A DNA stretch of 64,000 nt, taken from assembly GCF_000626675.1 (NCBI RefSeq), contig NZ_CP006842.1:2356001-2420000 (forward strand). Reading direction: 5' to 3'. The position numbers and the translations under genes are program-made. Each line of letters opens with the position of its first letter. Positions within the stretch are counted from its first letter, which is position 1. Positions 8,659 through 18,790 of the stretch are shown here, in pieces. The notes beneath the pieces were generated by a model. The model saw nothing but the letters and a program-made list of their open reading frames with translations, did no database searches and was not told the origin of the DNA. The DNA comes from Corynebacterium glyciniphilum AJ 3170 (GTDB taxonomy: Bacteria; Actinomycetota; Actinomycetes; Mycobacteriales; Mycobacteriaceae).

Positions 8659-8682
8659 GCTGGAGCTGGAGCTGGAGCTGGA
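8659..8682. repeat. Tandem hexanucleotide (GCTGGA)x4
   Basis: Four perfect copies of GCTGGA follow directly after the TGA stop of the deoxyribosyltransferase-like gene, in the 114-base gap before the convergent genH. The number of copies could vary by slippage. No terminator hairpin was recognised in the rest of this gap. Confidence 0.85.
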
Positions 8683-8772
8683 GGAGCATCTTCTCATCCG
8701 GCCGCCGGCACGTGTCACTGCCGTTGTGGCGTCGGTATGGAAGTCGTGAGACTGACAGTCCGATTCAGCATC

Positions 8773-10161
8773 TCAGCTTTCCGCGCCTGCGGGATCACGA
8801 GCGTCCGAGTGCCCACCAACCACCCGGTAACGCCACTCCCGCAACTCCCGAGGAACGATCCCCAGACTCGGCTCCTTGATATGTGCCCGAGCAGAGGGGT
8901 CGTATCTCCATAGCCAGTCGGTGTACTGGTACCAGTCGTTCTCTGCCGCACGGAACAGGGCGTTGCGCACAATCCGCCCGGTTCCCTCGAGATGCCAGAG
9001 TTCGCCCCAGAAGCGGCTCGTAGTCTGAATTCGGCTGCATCTTGGCAGTCGCTCGGCCTGAACTTCCTCCAATACCGACGCCCAGTCGAGTTCTTCGGAA
9101 TCTCGTGCCGCATCCGCAGCAAAATCGGCGACGCAGTCTGCATCTTCCATGGCCATGACCGCCCCCGAAGCCAGATATTGCAGAGTCGCATGGGCTGCGT
9201 CACCGAGGACGATGATGTTGCCGTCGGTCCAGTTCTCCAGAGGAGCGTGGTCGGCCATCTGCCACCAGCGGTTCGTCCAGAGATGCTGGATCCGTGCCGA
9301 AACCTGCGGTGAGCAATGATCATAGGCATCCTCAAGTTCGTCCGGATTGCCCCAGTCCCCGGGTATTTCTCCGTTCTGGTGTCCTGCGAGGTAACGTTCA
9401 GACCGGAAGACCCCCACCTGATCGAGAAGTTGGCCACCCTGCAACGGGTACTGGATGAAGTGACAGTGCGGCCCGATATGCCCCACCACGTCTTCCAGCC
9501 CCTCGAGCGGGTCCCCCTCAGCCTCAACCGTTCCGCGGTAGGAGACATAACTGCTGGGCACCGGCGCATCATCACTCAGTTCGGCACGGAACCGTGAATG
9601 AATACCGTCGAAAGCGAGTAGGACATCGACCTTGACCTGCTCGGTCACCTCGTGATTACAGTCGTTCTCGCACCGACGCGTGAGATCCACCACCACCCCG
9701 TGTGAAGCATTACCCGCGCCGACGATCGTCATACCGGTATGAAGTTCAGCACCCGCGGCCACAGCAGCATCAATCAAACACGACAACAGGTCACTGCGGT
9801 GGATCACCATGTAGCGACCACCGTAATGTTCCTGGAAGCTCTCTCCGAAGTCCATCGTGAGAAGTGGTGCGTCGGTGAGCGCGTCCCGGAATCGCATGCG
9901 TTTCGGCAGGAAGCCACGTTCGATCAGGCTGGGGAGCACCCCCCACCGTTCGAGGATTCGCCAACCGTGCGGGCCGATCTGCAGCCCTCTTCCGACCTCC
10001 GCGAACTCAGGTGACCGTTCATAGAGACGGACAGCCGCGCCTTTTCGCGCCAGGGCCAGTGCAGCAGCCGCCCCTCTGATCCCACCACCGCAAACTATGA
10101 CGTTCGCGCCGGTCAATATGTTGTCGCGATGCGACGGACTCGTTTGCTGTGTTGATGCCAT
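8773..10161 (-). CDS. genH: 3-Hydroxybenzoate 6-hydroxylase (FAD monooxygenase)
   Basis: Converts 3-hydroxybenzoate to gentisate with NAD(P)H and oxygen. It is a class A flavoprotein monooxygenase: FAD Rossmann motif [10 protein letters not shown] at residues 25-34, the DG motif (FDGIHSR, 184-190) and the second FAD motif [16 protein letters not shown] (from 319). Length, 462 residues, is slightly above typical. Salicylate hydroxylases have the same architecture, so the call rests on its place beside genK, genR and genD as in C. glutamicum. The start is the ATG at 10161, 15 bases after the stop of genK, so the two are co-transcribed as genKH. Confidence 0.85.
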   Translation of the reverse strand: MASTQQTSPSHRDNILTGANVIVCGGGIRGAAAALALARKGAAVRLYERSPEFAEVGRGLQIGPHGWRILERWGVLPSLIERGFLPKRMRFRDALTDAPLLTMDFGESFQEHYGGRYMVIHRSDLLSCLIDAAVAAGAELHTGMTIVGAGNASHGVVVDLTRRCENDCNHEVTEQVKVDVLLAFDGIHSRFRAELSDDAPVPSSYVSYRGTVEAEGDPLEGLEDVVGHIGPHCHFIQYPLQGGQLLDQVGVFRSERYLAGHQNGEIPGDWGNPDELEDAYDHCSPQVSARIQHLWTNRWWQMADHAPLENWTDGNIIVLGDAAHATLQYLASGAVMAMEDADCVADFAADAARDSEELDWASVLEEVQAERLPRCSRIQTTSRFWGELWHLEGTGRIVRNALFRAAENDWYQYTDWLWRYDPSARAHIKEPSLGIVPRELREWRYRVVGGHSDARDPAGAES

Positions 10162-10176
10162 GGTGATGCTCCCCTC

Positions 10177-11511
10177 TCAGTTATGCGCAACGGTGGTCGC
10201 GGGTTGGCGGAAAATGCGTTGGACCAGTACAAGGAAGATGCAGGAAAGGATCGCCGCACCCCCGAAAAGGACGTAGTTGGAGTTCACCCCCAACCCCCAA
10301 CCGAGGAGCCAACCGGCGATTTGGGGTGCCGCGATGGCCCCGATGCGCCCCACCCCCAGAGCCCAGCCCAGAGCCGTACCCCGCAGTTCCCGTGGGTAGT
10401 AGCCTGAAATCGCGGCGATGATGAGTATCTGTGTGCCGTGGGTCCCGACCCCGGCAAGCACCATGATCACGTAGACCCAGACGACAGAGGGCGACGTCAG
10501 CAGCAGAAGCAGCGCAACGCCGGCAAGCATCGCCGCGACCGCGCCCGACCGGGCGGGACCAAACCGGTCGCCCGCCCAGGCGGTGACCACCGATCCGAGG
10601 ACGGCCCCGAGGTTCAGTGCAAGAGTGAGGTTCAAGGCCGCGCCTAAGTCATAGCCAGACTCCTGCATCAGTTTGGGCAACCAGGTTCCCAGCCCGTACC
10701 ACGCGAGCAGGGTGAAGAATGTGGCCACGGCAAAGAGCACCGATCGCCAGAGCAGATCCCCACGCAGAATCGCGGAGAAGCCTGGGTCCACGGCAAGATC
10801 CTTACGGTGTCCGGGCCCTCTGTCCGAGGGGATGTACTTCAGTGCCAACGGGAGTCCGATGACCAGGGGGATCACCGCGAACATGAACATATAGCGCCAC
10901 CCGTACTCGGGGTGGGAAGGCACCACAAACTGGGCTATCACCGCGGCGGCAGAACCCCCCAGCGGCACGCCCGACATCATCACCGTGGACCACGCCGTCC
11001 GGTACCGGGTGGGGACGAGGTCCGCCACCATGGCGTTGACGCTGGGGACGAGCCCTCCGAGGCCAAGCCCAGCCAGCAGTCGCATGAGGCCGAAGACCCA
11101 CGGGTTCCCAGCGACCGTGCACAGGAGCGTGAAGACCGAGAGCACGAGCACGGACCCGATGACCGCAGTCTTCCTGCCGACGCGGTCGGAGATTCTTCCG
11201 ACCAGGACGGCGCCGAGCGCCATGCCGATGAAAGCCATGGACCCCAGTGTCCCTGCCTGGCCGGTCGTCAGATTCCAGTGGTTCATCAGAGTGCCCTGTA
11301 CCGTCCCGTAGACGATCAGGTCGTAGCCATCGAAGACCACGAAGAACCATCCAATGAGGACGGCTACCAGGGTTTTACCGCGGATGCCCATGACCCGCGG
11401 GCCCCGCCCCGGAGTTCCATCCGGTACCTGGTCCTGGCCGTAGCCAGTGCGAGTGCCAGGCCTGTCGCTGTGCCGCGGATGCCACCCCGCGGAATCAAGA
11501 GTGTCGGTCAT
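10177..11511 (-). CDS. genK: Aromatic acid:H+ symporter, MFS (gentisate/3-hydroxybenzoate uptake)
   Basis: Twelve-helix major facilitator of the aromatic acid:H+ symporter family. Helix 1 has the family DGYD motif (VVFDGYDLIVYGT, about residue 60) and the helix 2-3 loop has GRISDRVGRKTAV. The N-terminus has about 40 hydrophilic residues before helix 1, so a later start such as the ATG beginning MGIRGKT cannot be excluded. It lies between genR (divergent) and genH, matching GenK of C. glutamicum, which takes up gentisate and 3-hydroxybenzoate. The operator-like palindrome at 11590-11608 lies 79 bases upstream of its start. Confidence 0.87.
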   Translation of the reverse strand: MTDTLDSAGWHPRHSDRPGTRTGYGQDQVPDGTPGRGPRVMGIRGKTLVAVLIGWFFVVFDGYDLIVYGTVQGTLMNHWNLTTGQAGTLGSMAFIGMALGAVLVGRISDRVGRKTAVIGSVLVLSVFTLLCTVAGNPWVFGLMRLLAGLGLGGLVPSVNAMVADLVPTRYRTAWSTVMMSGVPLGGSAAAVIAQFVVPSHPEYGWRYMFMFAVIPLVIGLPLALKYIPSDRGPGHRKDLAVDPGFSAILRGDLLWRSVLFAVATFFTLLAWYGLGTWLPKLMQESGYDLGAALNLTLALNLGAVLGSVVTAWAGDRFGPARSGAVAAMLAGVALLLLLTSPSVVWVYVIMVLAGVGTHGTQILIIAAISGYYPRELRGTALGWALGVGRIGAIAAPQIAGWLLGWGLGVNSNYVLFGGAAILSCIFLVLVQRIFRQPATTVAHN

Positions 11512-11589
11512 CGTGTGCCTCCAGTCATCGGTGCTGTGTGCGAATCATTCCGTGGTCATCCTCTGTGTGATGTGAATTACACTCAAAGA

Positions 11590-11608
11590 GATTCCGCTCA
11601 GCGGAATC
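11590..11608. promoter_or_regulatory. GenR-type operator, genK-genR intergenic region
   Basis: GATTCCGCTCAGCGGAATC is a perfect palindrome with 9-bp arms and one central base. It contains ATTCC-N7-GGAAT, the pattern reported for the IclR-type regulator GenR of C. glutamicum. It lies 40 bases upstream of genR and 79 upstream of genK, where it could control both. Confidence 0.78.
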
Positions 11609-11647
11609 TTCCCTCACCCCATTTGTCACCCAGTAGAGGATGGTGCC

Positions 11648-12430
11648 GTGAAAGACACCGATACGCCCGCCACGACTCATGGAGCCCGCCCCCGAGACTT
11701 CATGACCTCAGTCGACACTGCACTCCAGCTGATCTTCCTCTTACGCGACAACGGCCTGGTCACGGTCACTTCCGCAGCGGTCCTCCTGGAGACAGCTCCG
11801 TCACGGATCCACCGCACCCTTCAGATGCTGGTCTACCGCGGCTTCGCCTCCCGAAACGCTTCGCACGGCTACCTTCCGGGCCCTGCACTCTTCGCTACCA
11901 GCCTGCCGCGGGGACGTGGGACGGTACTGGTTGAGGCCGTCGCACCGTACCTCGAAGCCATCGCCAGGGAGACGTCGGAGACATGTCACGTGGTGACCTT
12001 CTCCGGAGCAGACACCCATTTCCTGTTCAGCGTCGAAGGCAGCCACAGTGTCCGCTGCTCCGAACGCCGCGGCCAGGTAATTCCATCCATCCGCAATGCC
12101 GGTGGACTGGCCTACCTCGCCACACTGTCCGGATCCGAACTCCGCGCGCTCTACCCCTCCATGAATGAGGAAACCATGGAGGAACAGCGCCGGGAACTCC
12201 ACCGATTCCGGCAACAGGGCTTCGCCGTAAATCGTGGCCGCTTCGAACCCGAGATCCGGGCGGTCTCCGTACTGCTGGTCAATGACATCGGAGACCCTCT
12301 GGGAGCGGTCAGCGTCGCCATCCCATCAGCTCGGTTCCCCAAGGTGGTTGAACATTGCGTCTCTGTACTGCTACGCCACGCCAGAGACCTCAACCGGGCC
12401 GTTGGGACAATCCGCAACGTCGACCGATGA
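11648..12430 (+). CDS. genR: IclR-family regulator of gentisate genes
   Basis: DNA-binding regulator of 260 residues with an N-terminal winged helix-turn-helix (about 20-80, TVTSAAVLLETAPSRIHRTLQMLVYRGFA) and a C-terminal IclR effector domain (about 95-255). The effector ligands in the characterised orthologue are 3-hydroxybenzoate and gentisate. It is divergent from genK and upstream of genD in the same orientation. Two ATTCC-N7-GGAAT-like sites flank it (11590-11608 and 12446-12462), consistent with control of genKH and genDFM. The start is GTG at 11648. Confidence 0.88.
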   Translation: MKDTDTPATTHGARPRDFMTSVDTALQLIFLLRDNGLVTVTSAAVLLETAPSRIHRTLQMLVYRGFASRNASHGYLPGPALFATSLPRGRGTVLVEAVAPYLEAIARETSETCHVVTFSGADTHFLFSVEGSHSVRCSERRGQVIPSIRNAGGLAYLATLSGSELRALYPSMNEETMEEQRRELHRFRQQGFAVNRGRFEPEIRAVSVLLVNDIGDPLGAVSVAIPSARFPKVVEHCVSVLLRHARDLNRAVGTIRNVDR

Positions 12431-12445
12431 CAGCCCCACCCCCGC

Positions 12446-12462
12446 ATTACGCATAGCGGAAT
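12446..12462. promoter_or_regulatory. GenR-type operator upstream of genD
   Basis: ATTACGCATAGCGGAAT has the same 7-3-7 layout as the site upstream of genK, with one mismatch between arms, and the same GCGGAAT right half-site. It lies 16 bases after the genR stop and 113 bases before genD, so it should control genDFM separately from genR. Confidence 0.7.
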
Positions 12463-12574
12463 TATGTTGGGTTCGTTAACAACAGTTTCTATGGTTCAGC
12501 TCATACCGGTAGGACTTCCGAAACCCCGGTTACTCACCCCGTCAGGAAACAGCTCCCAAGGAAGGACGGTCGCC

Positions 12575-13717
12575 GTGCCCACCCCCACCACAGACCACTC
12601 CGGGTCCCCGGGCCCGACAGTCGCAGTCAGTGACCCGATGAACACCGTCACTGACTCACCTGAACAACAGGCGAAACTCGACGAGATGTACGCGCAGATG
12701 AAAAAGCTGGACCTCATCCCTCTCTGGACGCAACGTGCAGACCTCATGCCTGACGTCCCCGACCCCGTCGCAACAGCACAAAAGTGGGACTGGCAACAAC
12801 TTATCGAGGTCGCGCGTCGCGCTGGCGACCTCGTGCCGGTCGGACGCGGCGGTGAGCGCCGAGCGATCGCTCTCGCCAATTCCGCTCTCCACGGCAACGC
12901 CTTTATCGCGCCGACACTCTGGGCGGCGATTCAGTACCTCGGCCCCGGTGAAACTGCACCGGAGCACCGCCACTCGCAGAATGCCTTCCGGTTCGTCATC
13001 GAAGGCGAAGGTGTGTGGACGGTGGTCAACGGTGACCCGGTGGCCATGCGACGGGGAGACTTCCTCGTCACGGCCGGATGGAACTTTCATGGTCACCACA
13101 ACGACTCCGGTAAACCGATGGCATGGCTGGACGGACTCGACATTCCGTTCCAGCAGCAGATGGACACCGCCTTCTTCGAAGAGGGGACGGAGAGGGTCAC
13201 CGATGAATCCACCCCAGAGACCTCTCGCGGAGAACGGCTCTGGTGCCACCCCGGCCTGCGTCCCCTGGCCTTCCCTGGCACACAGACATCCTCCCCTATC
13301 CCGTGTTATCGATGGGAGCACACTGATGCCGCACTCACAGAGCAGCTGGCGCTCGAAGATGACGGATATTCAGGGACCGTGTCACCCGGCCACGCAGCCA
13401 TTAGGTTCACTAATCCGACGACCGGTGGCGACGTGATGACCACACTCCGCGCTGAATTCCACCGACTGCGCGCTGGCGCGTCCACCACAGCCATCCACGA
13501 GGTCGGCAACCGTGTTTTCCAGGTTTTTGAGGGTAGTGGCACCGTCCTCGTTGAAAACGAGGAGTTCACCGTGTCCACCGGGGACGTGATCAACGTCCCC
13601 TCCTGGAAGCCATGGTCGGTCAGGACCGACGGTGGCATGGACATCTTCTCTTTCTCCGACGCCCCGATCTTCGAAGCACTCCACCTCTACAGGACTTATC
13701 AGCAGGAAGGTATCTAA
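12575..13717 (+). CDS. genD: Gentisate 1,2-dioxygenase
   Basis: Iron(II) cupin dioxygenase that opens gentisate to maleylpyruvate. The first cupin carries the metal ligands: HRH at residues 131-133 and a further His in WNFHGHHND (172-175). A second cupin domain follows from about residue 300 ([20 protein letters not shown]). The GTG start at 12575 is chosen because AAGGAAGGA precedes it with a 9-base gap; it gives 380 residues. The ATG at 12638 is an alternative, and the more upstream ATG at 12464 would overlap the operator. First gene of genDFM. Confidence 0.92.
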   Translation: MPTPTTDHSGSPGPTVAVSDPMNTVTDSPEQQAKLDEMYAQMKKLDLIPLWTQRADLMPDVPDPVATAQKWDWQQLIEVARRAGDLVPVGRGGERRAIALANSALHGNAFIAPTLWAAIQYLGPGETAPEHRHSQNAFRFVIEGEGVWTVVNGDPVAMRRGDFLVTAGWNFHGHHNDSGKPMAWLDGLDIPFQQQMDTAFFEEGTERVTDESTPETSRGERLWCHPGLRPLAFPGTQTSSPIPCYRWEHTDAALTEQLALEDDGYSGTVSPGHAAIRFTNPTTGGDVMTTLRAEFHRLRAGASTTAIHEVGNRVFQVFEGSGTVLVENEEFTVSTGDVINVPSWKPWSVRTDGGMDIFSFSDAPIFEALHLYRTYQQEGI

Positions 13718-13721
13718 GAAC

Positions 13722-14579
13722 ATGCGCCTCGCCACCATCCGTACCAACGGAACCACTGCCACCGTCCGTATCGACTCCATCGAGGACACAGCCGAAGATT
13801 CCGGCACCGTTGCTCACGGCACGACCATCCCCGGATACGACACTGTCGGCGATCTGCTCTGCGAGGAGACCTGGGAAGCCATCGCCTCCGATGCCGCAGG
13901 CGATCCCGTCGCCATCACAGAAGCCGACTTCGCTCCGGTTGTCCCCGCCCCGCGGAAAATCGTGTGCGTCGGCCTGAACTACGCCAACCACATCCGAGAG
14001 ATGGGCCGTGACCTGCCTGCCAACCCGACCCTCTTCGTGAAGTACCCGGATGCTCTCGTCGGCCCTTACGACGACGTGAATGCTCCGCCCTACGCCAACA
14101 GCGAACTCGACTGGGAGGGAGAGCTTGCCGTGGTCATCGGGAAACAAGCCCGACGCGTGTCGGCCGCCGACGCTGAGAACCACATCGCCGGATATGCCGT
14201 GATGAACGACTACACGATGCGCGACTACCAGTACCGCACACTGCAGTGGCACCAGGGCAAATCCTTCGAGAAGACCACCGGATTCGGGCCGTGGCTGACG
14301 ACAAAGGATTCATTCGCCTTCGGCGGTGAGCTGGCCACTTACCTCAACGGCGAAAAGGTACAATCCACTCCGACCGATGACCTCGTGTTCTCCCCGTCAG
14401 ATCTCGTGGAGTACATCTCCCACATCTACCCACTGGATCCGGGCGACGTGATCGTCACCGGAACACCCGGTGGTGTCGGCCATGCCCGTGATCCCCACGT
14501 GTACATCGGGGACGGGGACACGGTCGAGGTGGTGGTCGAGGGCCTCGGGTCCGTCCGCAACACCACGGTGTTCGAATGA
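13722..14579 (+). CDS. genF: Fumarylpyruvate hydrolase (FAH superfamily)
   Basis: Splits fumarylpyruvate into fumarate and pyruvate, the last step of the gentisate route. The C-terminal catalytic domain starts near residue 70 ([17 protein letters not shown]) and has the metal-binding acidic residues in [11 protein letters not shown] and the later NDYTMRDYQ segment, then GTPGGVGHA typical of the family. The length of 285 residues fits. The start at 13722 lies four bases after the genD stop; AGGAAGG precedes it. The stop overlaps the genM start (ATGA). Confidence 0.9.
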   Translation: MRLATIRTNGTTATVRIDSIEDTAEDSGTVAHGTTIPGYDTVGDLLCEETWEAIASDAAGDPVAITEADFAPVVPAPRKIVCVGLNYANHIREMGRDLPANPTLFVKYPDALVGPYDDVNAPPYANSELDWEGELAVVIGKQARRVSAADAENHIAGYAVMNDYTMRDYQYRTLQWHQGKSFEKTTGFGPWLTTKDSFAFGGELATYLNGEKVQSTPTDDLVFSPSDLVEYISHIYPLDPGDVIVTGTPGGVGHARDPHVYIGDGDTVEVVVEGLGSVRNTTVFE

Positions 14580-15343
14580 CTGGCAGCTTCCACGACCTCC
14601 CCCTGGAACAGCGCCGCCTACTGGCTAACCGGGGGACGTCCCACTACAGCCGACACCTCTCGCTACTCTCCCCCGAGGAGTACGGAAGCGCGAGCGGGCT
14701 CGAAGGCTGGGACCGGGCACACCTCATCGCTCACGTCGCCTACAATGCTGCGGCATTGTGCAACCTCATGGAGTGGGCACAGACCGGCCTTGAACACCCG
14801 ATGTACCCGTCCTCTACCGCCCGTGACGAAGAAATCGAAACAGGGGCTACCCTGATCCCTGACGCGTTACGGAATCTGCATGACCACACCGTTGCCCGGT
14901 TGCGTGTCGCCTGGGACGAAACATCAAAGGATGCCTGGGAACACGAGGTGAGGACTGCCCAGGGGCGAACGGTCCCTGCCTCGGAAACGCTCTGGATGCG
15001 TACCAGGGAGGTGTGGATCCATGCCGTCGATCTGAACGCTGGCGCCCGATTCTCCGATATTCCCGAAGTCATTCTTAGCACTCTGTTCGAGGAGATTCCT
15101 GCCAAATGGCGATCGACGGGTACGGGTGCAGACCTGGTACTGGTCAACGAGGATGACGGCACCCAGATCGAGGTAGGCGACGCCCCTGATTCTTTCTCTA
15201 CCTCCGCTGACCAGCGACGTGTGGTCAGAGGAACGCTCGCTGGAATCGTCCGCTGGGCAGCAGGACGCGGCGGTGTCGCTGTTACCGCGACCAACGGTTC
15301 TGGAGAATCAACCTCAGTCCCCCAACCACCACGTTGGTTGTGA
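14576..15343 (+). CDS. genM: Mycothiol-dependent maleylpyruvate isomerase
   Basis: Isomerises maleylpyruvate to fumarylpyruvate with mycothiol rather than glutathione as cofactor. The N-terminal DinB-like four-helix bundle has the expected zinc ligands: His in [10 protein letters not shown] near residue 53, and Glu and His in [10 protein letters not shown] near residues 143-147. The C-terminal domain (about 165-255) is the small sterol-carrier-like fold of this family. At 255 residues it is slightly longer than the C. glutamicum enzyme. It is the last gene of genDFM, coupled to genF by a 4-bp overlap and converging on the alpha/beta hydrolase gene 46 bases away. It is the strongest single mark of an actinobacterial host. 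Confidence 0.9.
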   Translation: MTGSFHDLPLEQRRLLANRGTSHYSRHLSLLSPEEYGSASGLEGWDRAHLIAHVAYNAAALCNLMEWAQTGLEHPMYPSSTARDEEIETGATLIPDALRNLHDHTVARLRVAWDETSKDAWEHEVRTAQGRTVPASETLWMRTREVWIHAVDLNAGARFSDIPEVILSTLFEEIPAKWRSTGTGADLVLVNEDDGTQIEVGDAPDSFSTSADQRRVVRGTLAGIVRWAAGRGGVAVTATNGSGESTSVPQPPRWL

Positions 15344-15388
15344 GAGCCGCAATTACGAACTACCCATCGGTCCGCTGACCCAACGACT

Positions 15389-16150
15389 CTACGTCACTGA
15401 CCACCTAAGGAACTCTTCTATTCTCGCGCCGAGGTAGAGCGGCATCTCGTACATGGAATAGTGTCCGACGTTCGGAAGGACCTCCAGTTCGAGACCAGGA
15501 TAGGTCACTCCGAAACTCGATCGCACGGCGTCAACGGTGACCGCTGGGTCCGTAGCCCCGACGAAAGCCTTCACGGGGAGGTCCCGGCTCCCGAGTTCCT
15601 CAAGAAAATCAGCGTCGGCCCACGCTCGGAAGTACCCACCGACAGCGGCATCGGCCGAGGCGTTCCGGGTCTCCTCCGCCAGTCCTCCGGTAAAGCGTGG
15701 AGACAGGCTATTGCCTGTCGTGATGTCGATAATCGTCTGCCGCGCACCGATATCGAACTCGGCGGACTCAAAAAGTGCCCGCTGTTCTGGAGGCATCGGA
15801 GTCCCTGCCGCACCGACCGGTGAAATCCCCACCATCGATTCGATCTCGCGAGAAGTATCCGCGAGCACCCGCTGCATAAACACACCACCCATCGAATGAC
15901 CAAGCAGTGAGATTCTCGAGTGTGGAAGAGCCTCAAGCACCCCACAGATGTCCGACGAGACCTCGTCGACGGTGAATTCGCCGGACGTACCCTGCCGGCG
16001 CCCGTAGCCTCTGTAGTCGGGGAATACCCAGGTGAACTCGTCACCGTCCAGGTAGTTCTCCCATGGTCCCCAGTCTCCTGCATGACCGAACCATCCGTTC
16101 AGGCACACGACGGCGTGGTCACCTGTTCCACGTGTTCTTGTCGAGTTCAC
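15389..16150 (-). CDS. Alpha/beta hydrolase, last gene of the homogentisate operon
   Basis: A 253-residue alpha/beta hydrolase with oxyanion-hole motif [11 protein letters not shown], nucleophile elbow GHSMGG (Ser near residue 92), an acidic residue in GATDPAVTV and catalytic His in NVGHYSMYE near residue 236. It resembles enol-lactonase and carboxylesterase-type enzymes; the substrate is not evident. The gene overlaps the CoA-transferase beta gene by 4 bp, so it belongs to the homogentisate operon, where it might hydrolyse an ester or lactone precursor of the pathway, or remove a dead-end thioester. No step of the classical homogentisate route needs it. Confidence 0.8.
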   Translation of the reverse strand: MNSTRTRGTGDHAVVCLNGWFGHAGDWGPWENYLDGDEFTWVFPDYRGYGRRQGTSGEFTVDEVSSDICGVLEALPHSRISLLGHSMGGVFMQRVLADTSREIESMVGISPVGAAGTPMPPEQRALFESAEFDIGARQTIIDITTGNSLSPRFTGGLAEETRNASADAAVGGYFRAWADADFLEELGSRDLPVKAFVGATDPAVTVDAVRSSFGVTYPGLELEVLPNVGHYSMYEMPLYLGARIEEFLRWSVT

Positions 16151-16797
16151 CGGTACTCCACTCCTGCCTCCACGCGGAAATCAGCCTCGGTCTTCGCCCG
16201 GACGTCGTCCACGCTCACTCCGGGTGCAAGCTCGGTGAGCACGAGCCCGTCCGGGGTGATGTCGAAGCAGGCGAGATCGGTGATGATCCTGTCCACCACC
16301 CCCAGGCCGGTCAGCGGCAACGAACATTCCCGGCGGATCTTCGGCGCCCCGTCCCGGGTGACGTGGGTGGTCATCACGACGACCCGTGGTGTACCGGCCA
16401 CCAGGTCCATCGCCCCGCCCATCCCCTTGACCATGTGTCCGGGCACCATCCAGTTGGCGAGGTCACCGGTGTCAGTGACCTCCATCGCCCCGAGGACGGC
16501 GACCTTCACATGACCGCCACGGATCATGGCGAAACTCGTCGCCGAATCGAACACCGATGCGCCGGGGACCAGGGTCACGGTCTGTTTGCCGGCGTTGATC
16601 AGGTCAGCGTCCTCCTCGCCCTCCACCGGGAAGGGCCCCATACCGAGGATGCCGTTCTCGCTCTGCAAGGTGACGTGAACTCCCTCGGGCACGTGGTTAG
16701 CGACCAGAGTGGGCATTCCGATCCCGAGGTTGACGTAGTCGCCGTCACTGAGTTCACGAGCGGCTATCGCCGCCATCTCATCCCGTGTCCAGCTCAT
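16147..16797 (-). CDS. scoB: 3-Oxoacid CoA-transferase subunit B
   Basis: Beta subunit of a succinyl-CoA:3-oxoacid CoA-transferase. The catalytic Glu lies in LQSENGILG near residue 46, with the usual NLGIGMP and later [10 protein letters not shown] motifs. Length, 216 residues, is typical. Overlap of 4 bp with subunit A. In this operon the substrate is probably the acetoacetate released by FahA, activated to acetoacetyl-CoA, although 3-oxoadipate cannot be excluded by sequence alone. Confidence 0.9.
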   Translation of the reverse strand: MSWTRDEMAAIAARELSDGDYVNLGIGMPTLVANHVPEGVHVTLQSENGILGMGPFPVEGEEDADLINAGKQTVTLVPGASVFDSATSFAMIRGGHVKVAVLGAMEVTDTGDLANWMVPGHMVKGMGGAMDLVAGTPRVVVMTTHVTRDGAPKIRRECSLPLTGLGVVDRIITDLACFDITPDGLVLTELAPGVSVDDVRAKTEADFRVEAGVEYR

Positions 16798-17519
16798 GCC
16801 GTAGCCTCACTTTCTTCACGGGAGCGCACGGTGCGCTTCTCGATCGGTTTCTCCCTGGGCGTTGCCTCGATGACCCGCTGAACGAACACACCCGGTGTCA
16901 TCACCGTATCCGGCTGGATCGCACCCCGTTGCTCAAGGTGCTCGACCTCGGCAAGGGTGACGGCGCCAGACGCTGCACACAACGGGTTGAAGTTCTGTGC
17001 GGTCAAGCGGTAGACGAGGTTGCCGTCCACGTCCCCGTGGGCGGCATGGACCAGCGCGAGGTCAGCGACGATGCCGCGTTCCTGGACGTAGGTCCGTCCG
17101 TCAAACTCCGCGGACGGTTTCCCCTCCGCCACGAGTGTTCCCACGCCGGTGGCGGTGTAGAACGCAGGAATACCGGCCCCTCCGGCCCGGAGCCGTTCGG
17201 CCAACGTCCCCTGTGGGGTGAACTCGACCTCGAGTTCACCGGACAGGTAGAGCTCGGCGAACCGCTTGTTTTCTCCGACGTAGGAGGCTATGACCTTGTT
17301 CACCTGGTTGTTCTCCAGGAGAACGCCGAGTCCCTGACCGTCGACTCCCATGTTGTTGGAGACAATGGTGAGGTTTGTCGCCCCGGATTCACGTAGGCCG
17401 TCGATCAGGTCGAAAGGGTTGCCGGACAGGCCGAACCCTCCCACAGCGACAGTCATACCGTCGCGGGCGTACCTGGCGACGAGTTCCGCTGCCGTTGCCT
17501 CAGTTGTCTTCCGTGCCAT
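16794..17519 (-). CDS. scoA: 3-Oxoacid CoA-transferase subunit A
   Basis: Alpha subunit, with the CoA-binding glycine-rich segment [16 protein letters not shown] near residue 24, IVSNNMG near 55, and the [28 protein letters not shown] signature of this enzyme class at about residues 95-122. The ATG at 17519 gives 241 residues; a GTG at 17531 overlapping the fahA stop is a possible alternative start. Eight bases separate it from fahA, and it overlaps scoB by 4 bp. Together with ScoB it would link homogentisate breakdown to acetyl-CoA formation. Confidence 0.9.
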   Translation of the reverse strand: MARKTTEATAAELVARYARDGMTVAVGGFGLSGNPFDLIDGLRESGATNLTIVSNNMGVDGQGLGVLLENNQVNKVIASYVGENKRFAELYLSGELEVEFTPQGTLAERLRAGGAGIPAFYTATGVGTLVAEGKPSAEFDGRTYVQERGIVADLALVHAAHGDVDGNLVYRLTAQNFNPLCAASGAVTLAEVEHLEQRGAIQPDTVMTPGVFVQRVIEATPREKPIEKRTVRSREESEATA

Positions 17520-17527
17520 CGGCGCTG

Positions 17528-18754
17528 TCACACCCCTGTCGCGGGACGGATCGTTCCGACGCACTCCCCGAAGTCGACGGTCTGGCCGTCGGCGCCGGGA
17601 GCGGTGGCACGCATCGTCACGGTCTGACCGTCCTGGAGGAAGACCATTTCCGTACCGTCCTGGAGCTTCAGCGGTTCCTTGCCTCCCCAGGACAACTCCA
17701 TGAACGACCCACGGCTGTTCTTCTCAGGACCGGAGACCGTACCAGATCCGAACATGTCGCCAGGTCGCAGTGAACCGCCGTTGATCGTCATGTGAGCGAG
17801 CATCTGCGGCGCGGTCCAGTACATCCGTCGGTACTCCGGACGGGACACGACCTCGCCGTCGACCTCCACCTCGAGGTGGATGTCCAGGCCCCAGGGCCCG
17901 CCGGCGTCGGCACCGTCCTTCAGGTAGTCGGCGAGCTCGAACTCGCGTTCCGGAGTGTCGACACGGGCGCGTTGCAGGGCATCGAAGGGCACGACCCAGG
18001 TGCCCACCGACGACGCGAAAGACTTGCCGAGGTTCGGCCCCAGCGGAACATACTCGAAATTCTGGATGTCGCGGGCCGACCAGTCGTTGAAGAGGAAGGC
18101 ACCGAAGATGTAGTCGGCCGCGTCCGCGACCGAGACTTCGGTACGTGCGGGGGCTCCGGCGCACACGAAGCCCATCTCCGCCTCGATGTCGAGGCGCTTC
18201 GACGGGCCGAAGTCGGGTGCGCTGTCGGGCACGGGGCGTAGTCCCTTAGGACGCACCACGTCCGTCCCGGAGATCACCACGGTGCCGGAGCGGCCATGGT
18301 AGCCGACAGGGAGGTGCTTCCAGTTCGGCTTCAGCGCCGCCTCGTTGGGCCGGAACATCTTGCCGATGTTGGTGGCGTGGTCCTCACTGGCGTAGTAGTC
18401 CACGTAGTCGGCGGGGGTGAACGCCAGGTTGTAGCTCACGTGGGAAGCATCGACACTCGACGCCTCCACGGCGGTGTCGCTGCCCTCGGCGGACATCATC
18501 TCGATGAGCCACGCCCGGAGGGGACGCCACACGTCAGGGCCGCCGGAGAGGACACCGTCGAGATTCGGGGCGGTCACCGCCTGCACCACCTCGGGGCCCA
18601 ATCCACCGACGGCCTCGGCGAGCGCTGCGATGTCGATGATGCGGTCGCCCAGGCGTGTCGCAAGGTACGCCCGTCCGTCAACGGTGACCGAGGCGTACGG
18701 GAGATTCGCGGTACCGAAACCGTCGGTGGCGAACTTCTCTGCTGCAGTTGTCAT
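17528..18754 (-). CDS. fahA: Fumarylacetoacetase
   Basis: Hydrolyses fumarylacetoacetate to fumarate and acetoacetate. The N-terminal SH3-like domain (about 1-115) is followed by the catalytic FAH domain with the His of PVGYHGRSG near residue 150, metal ligands in LDIEAEMGFVCAG, the NDWSARDIQNFEYVPLGP segment and GSGTVSGPEKNSRGSFMELSWGG near the C-terminus. Length (408 residues) matches the family. The ATG at 18754 has a good ribosome-binding site. It lies 36 bases downstream of the uncharacterised gene. Confidence 0.94.
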   Translation of the reverse strand: MTTAAEKFATDGFGTANLPYASVTVDGRAYLATRLGDRIIDIAALAEAVGGLGPEVVQAVTAPNLDGVLSGGPDVWRPLRAWLIEMMSAEGSDTAVEASSVDASHVSYNLAFTPADYVDYYASEDHATNIGKMFRPNEAALKPNWKHLPVGYHGRSGTVVISGTDVVRPKGLRPVPDSAPDFGPSKRLDIEAEMGFVCAGAPARTEVSVADAADYIFGAFLFNDWSARDIQNFEYVPLGPNLGKSFASSVGTWVVPFDALQRARVDTPEREFELADYLKDGADAGGPWGLDIHLEVEVDGEVVSRPEYRRMYWTAPQMLAHMTINGGSLRPGDMFGSGTVSGPEKNSRGSFMELSWGGKEPLKLQDGTEMVFLQDGQTVTMRATAPGADGQTVDFGECVGTIRPATGV

Positions 18755-18790
18755 GGGTTGTGGTCCTTTCAGAGGAGGTTTCTCGGCCGT

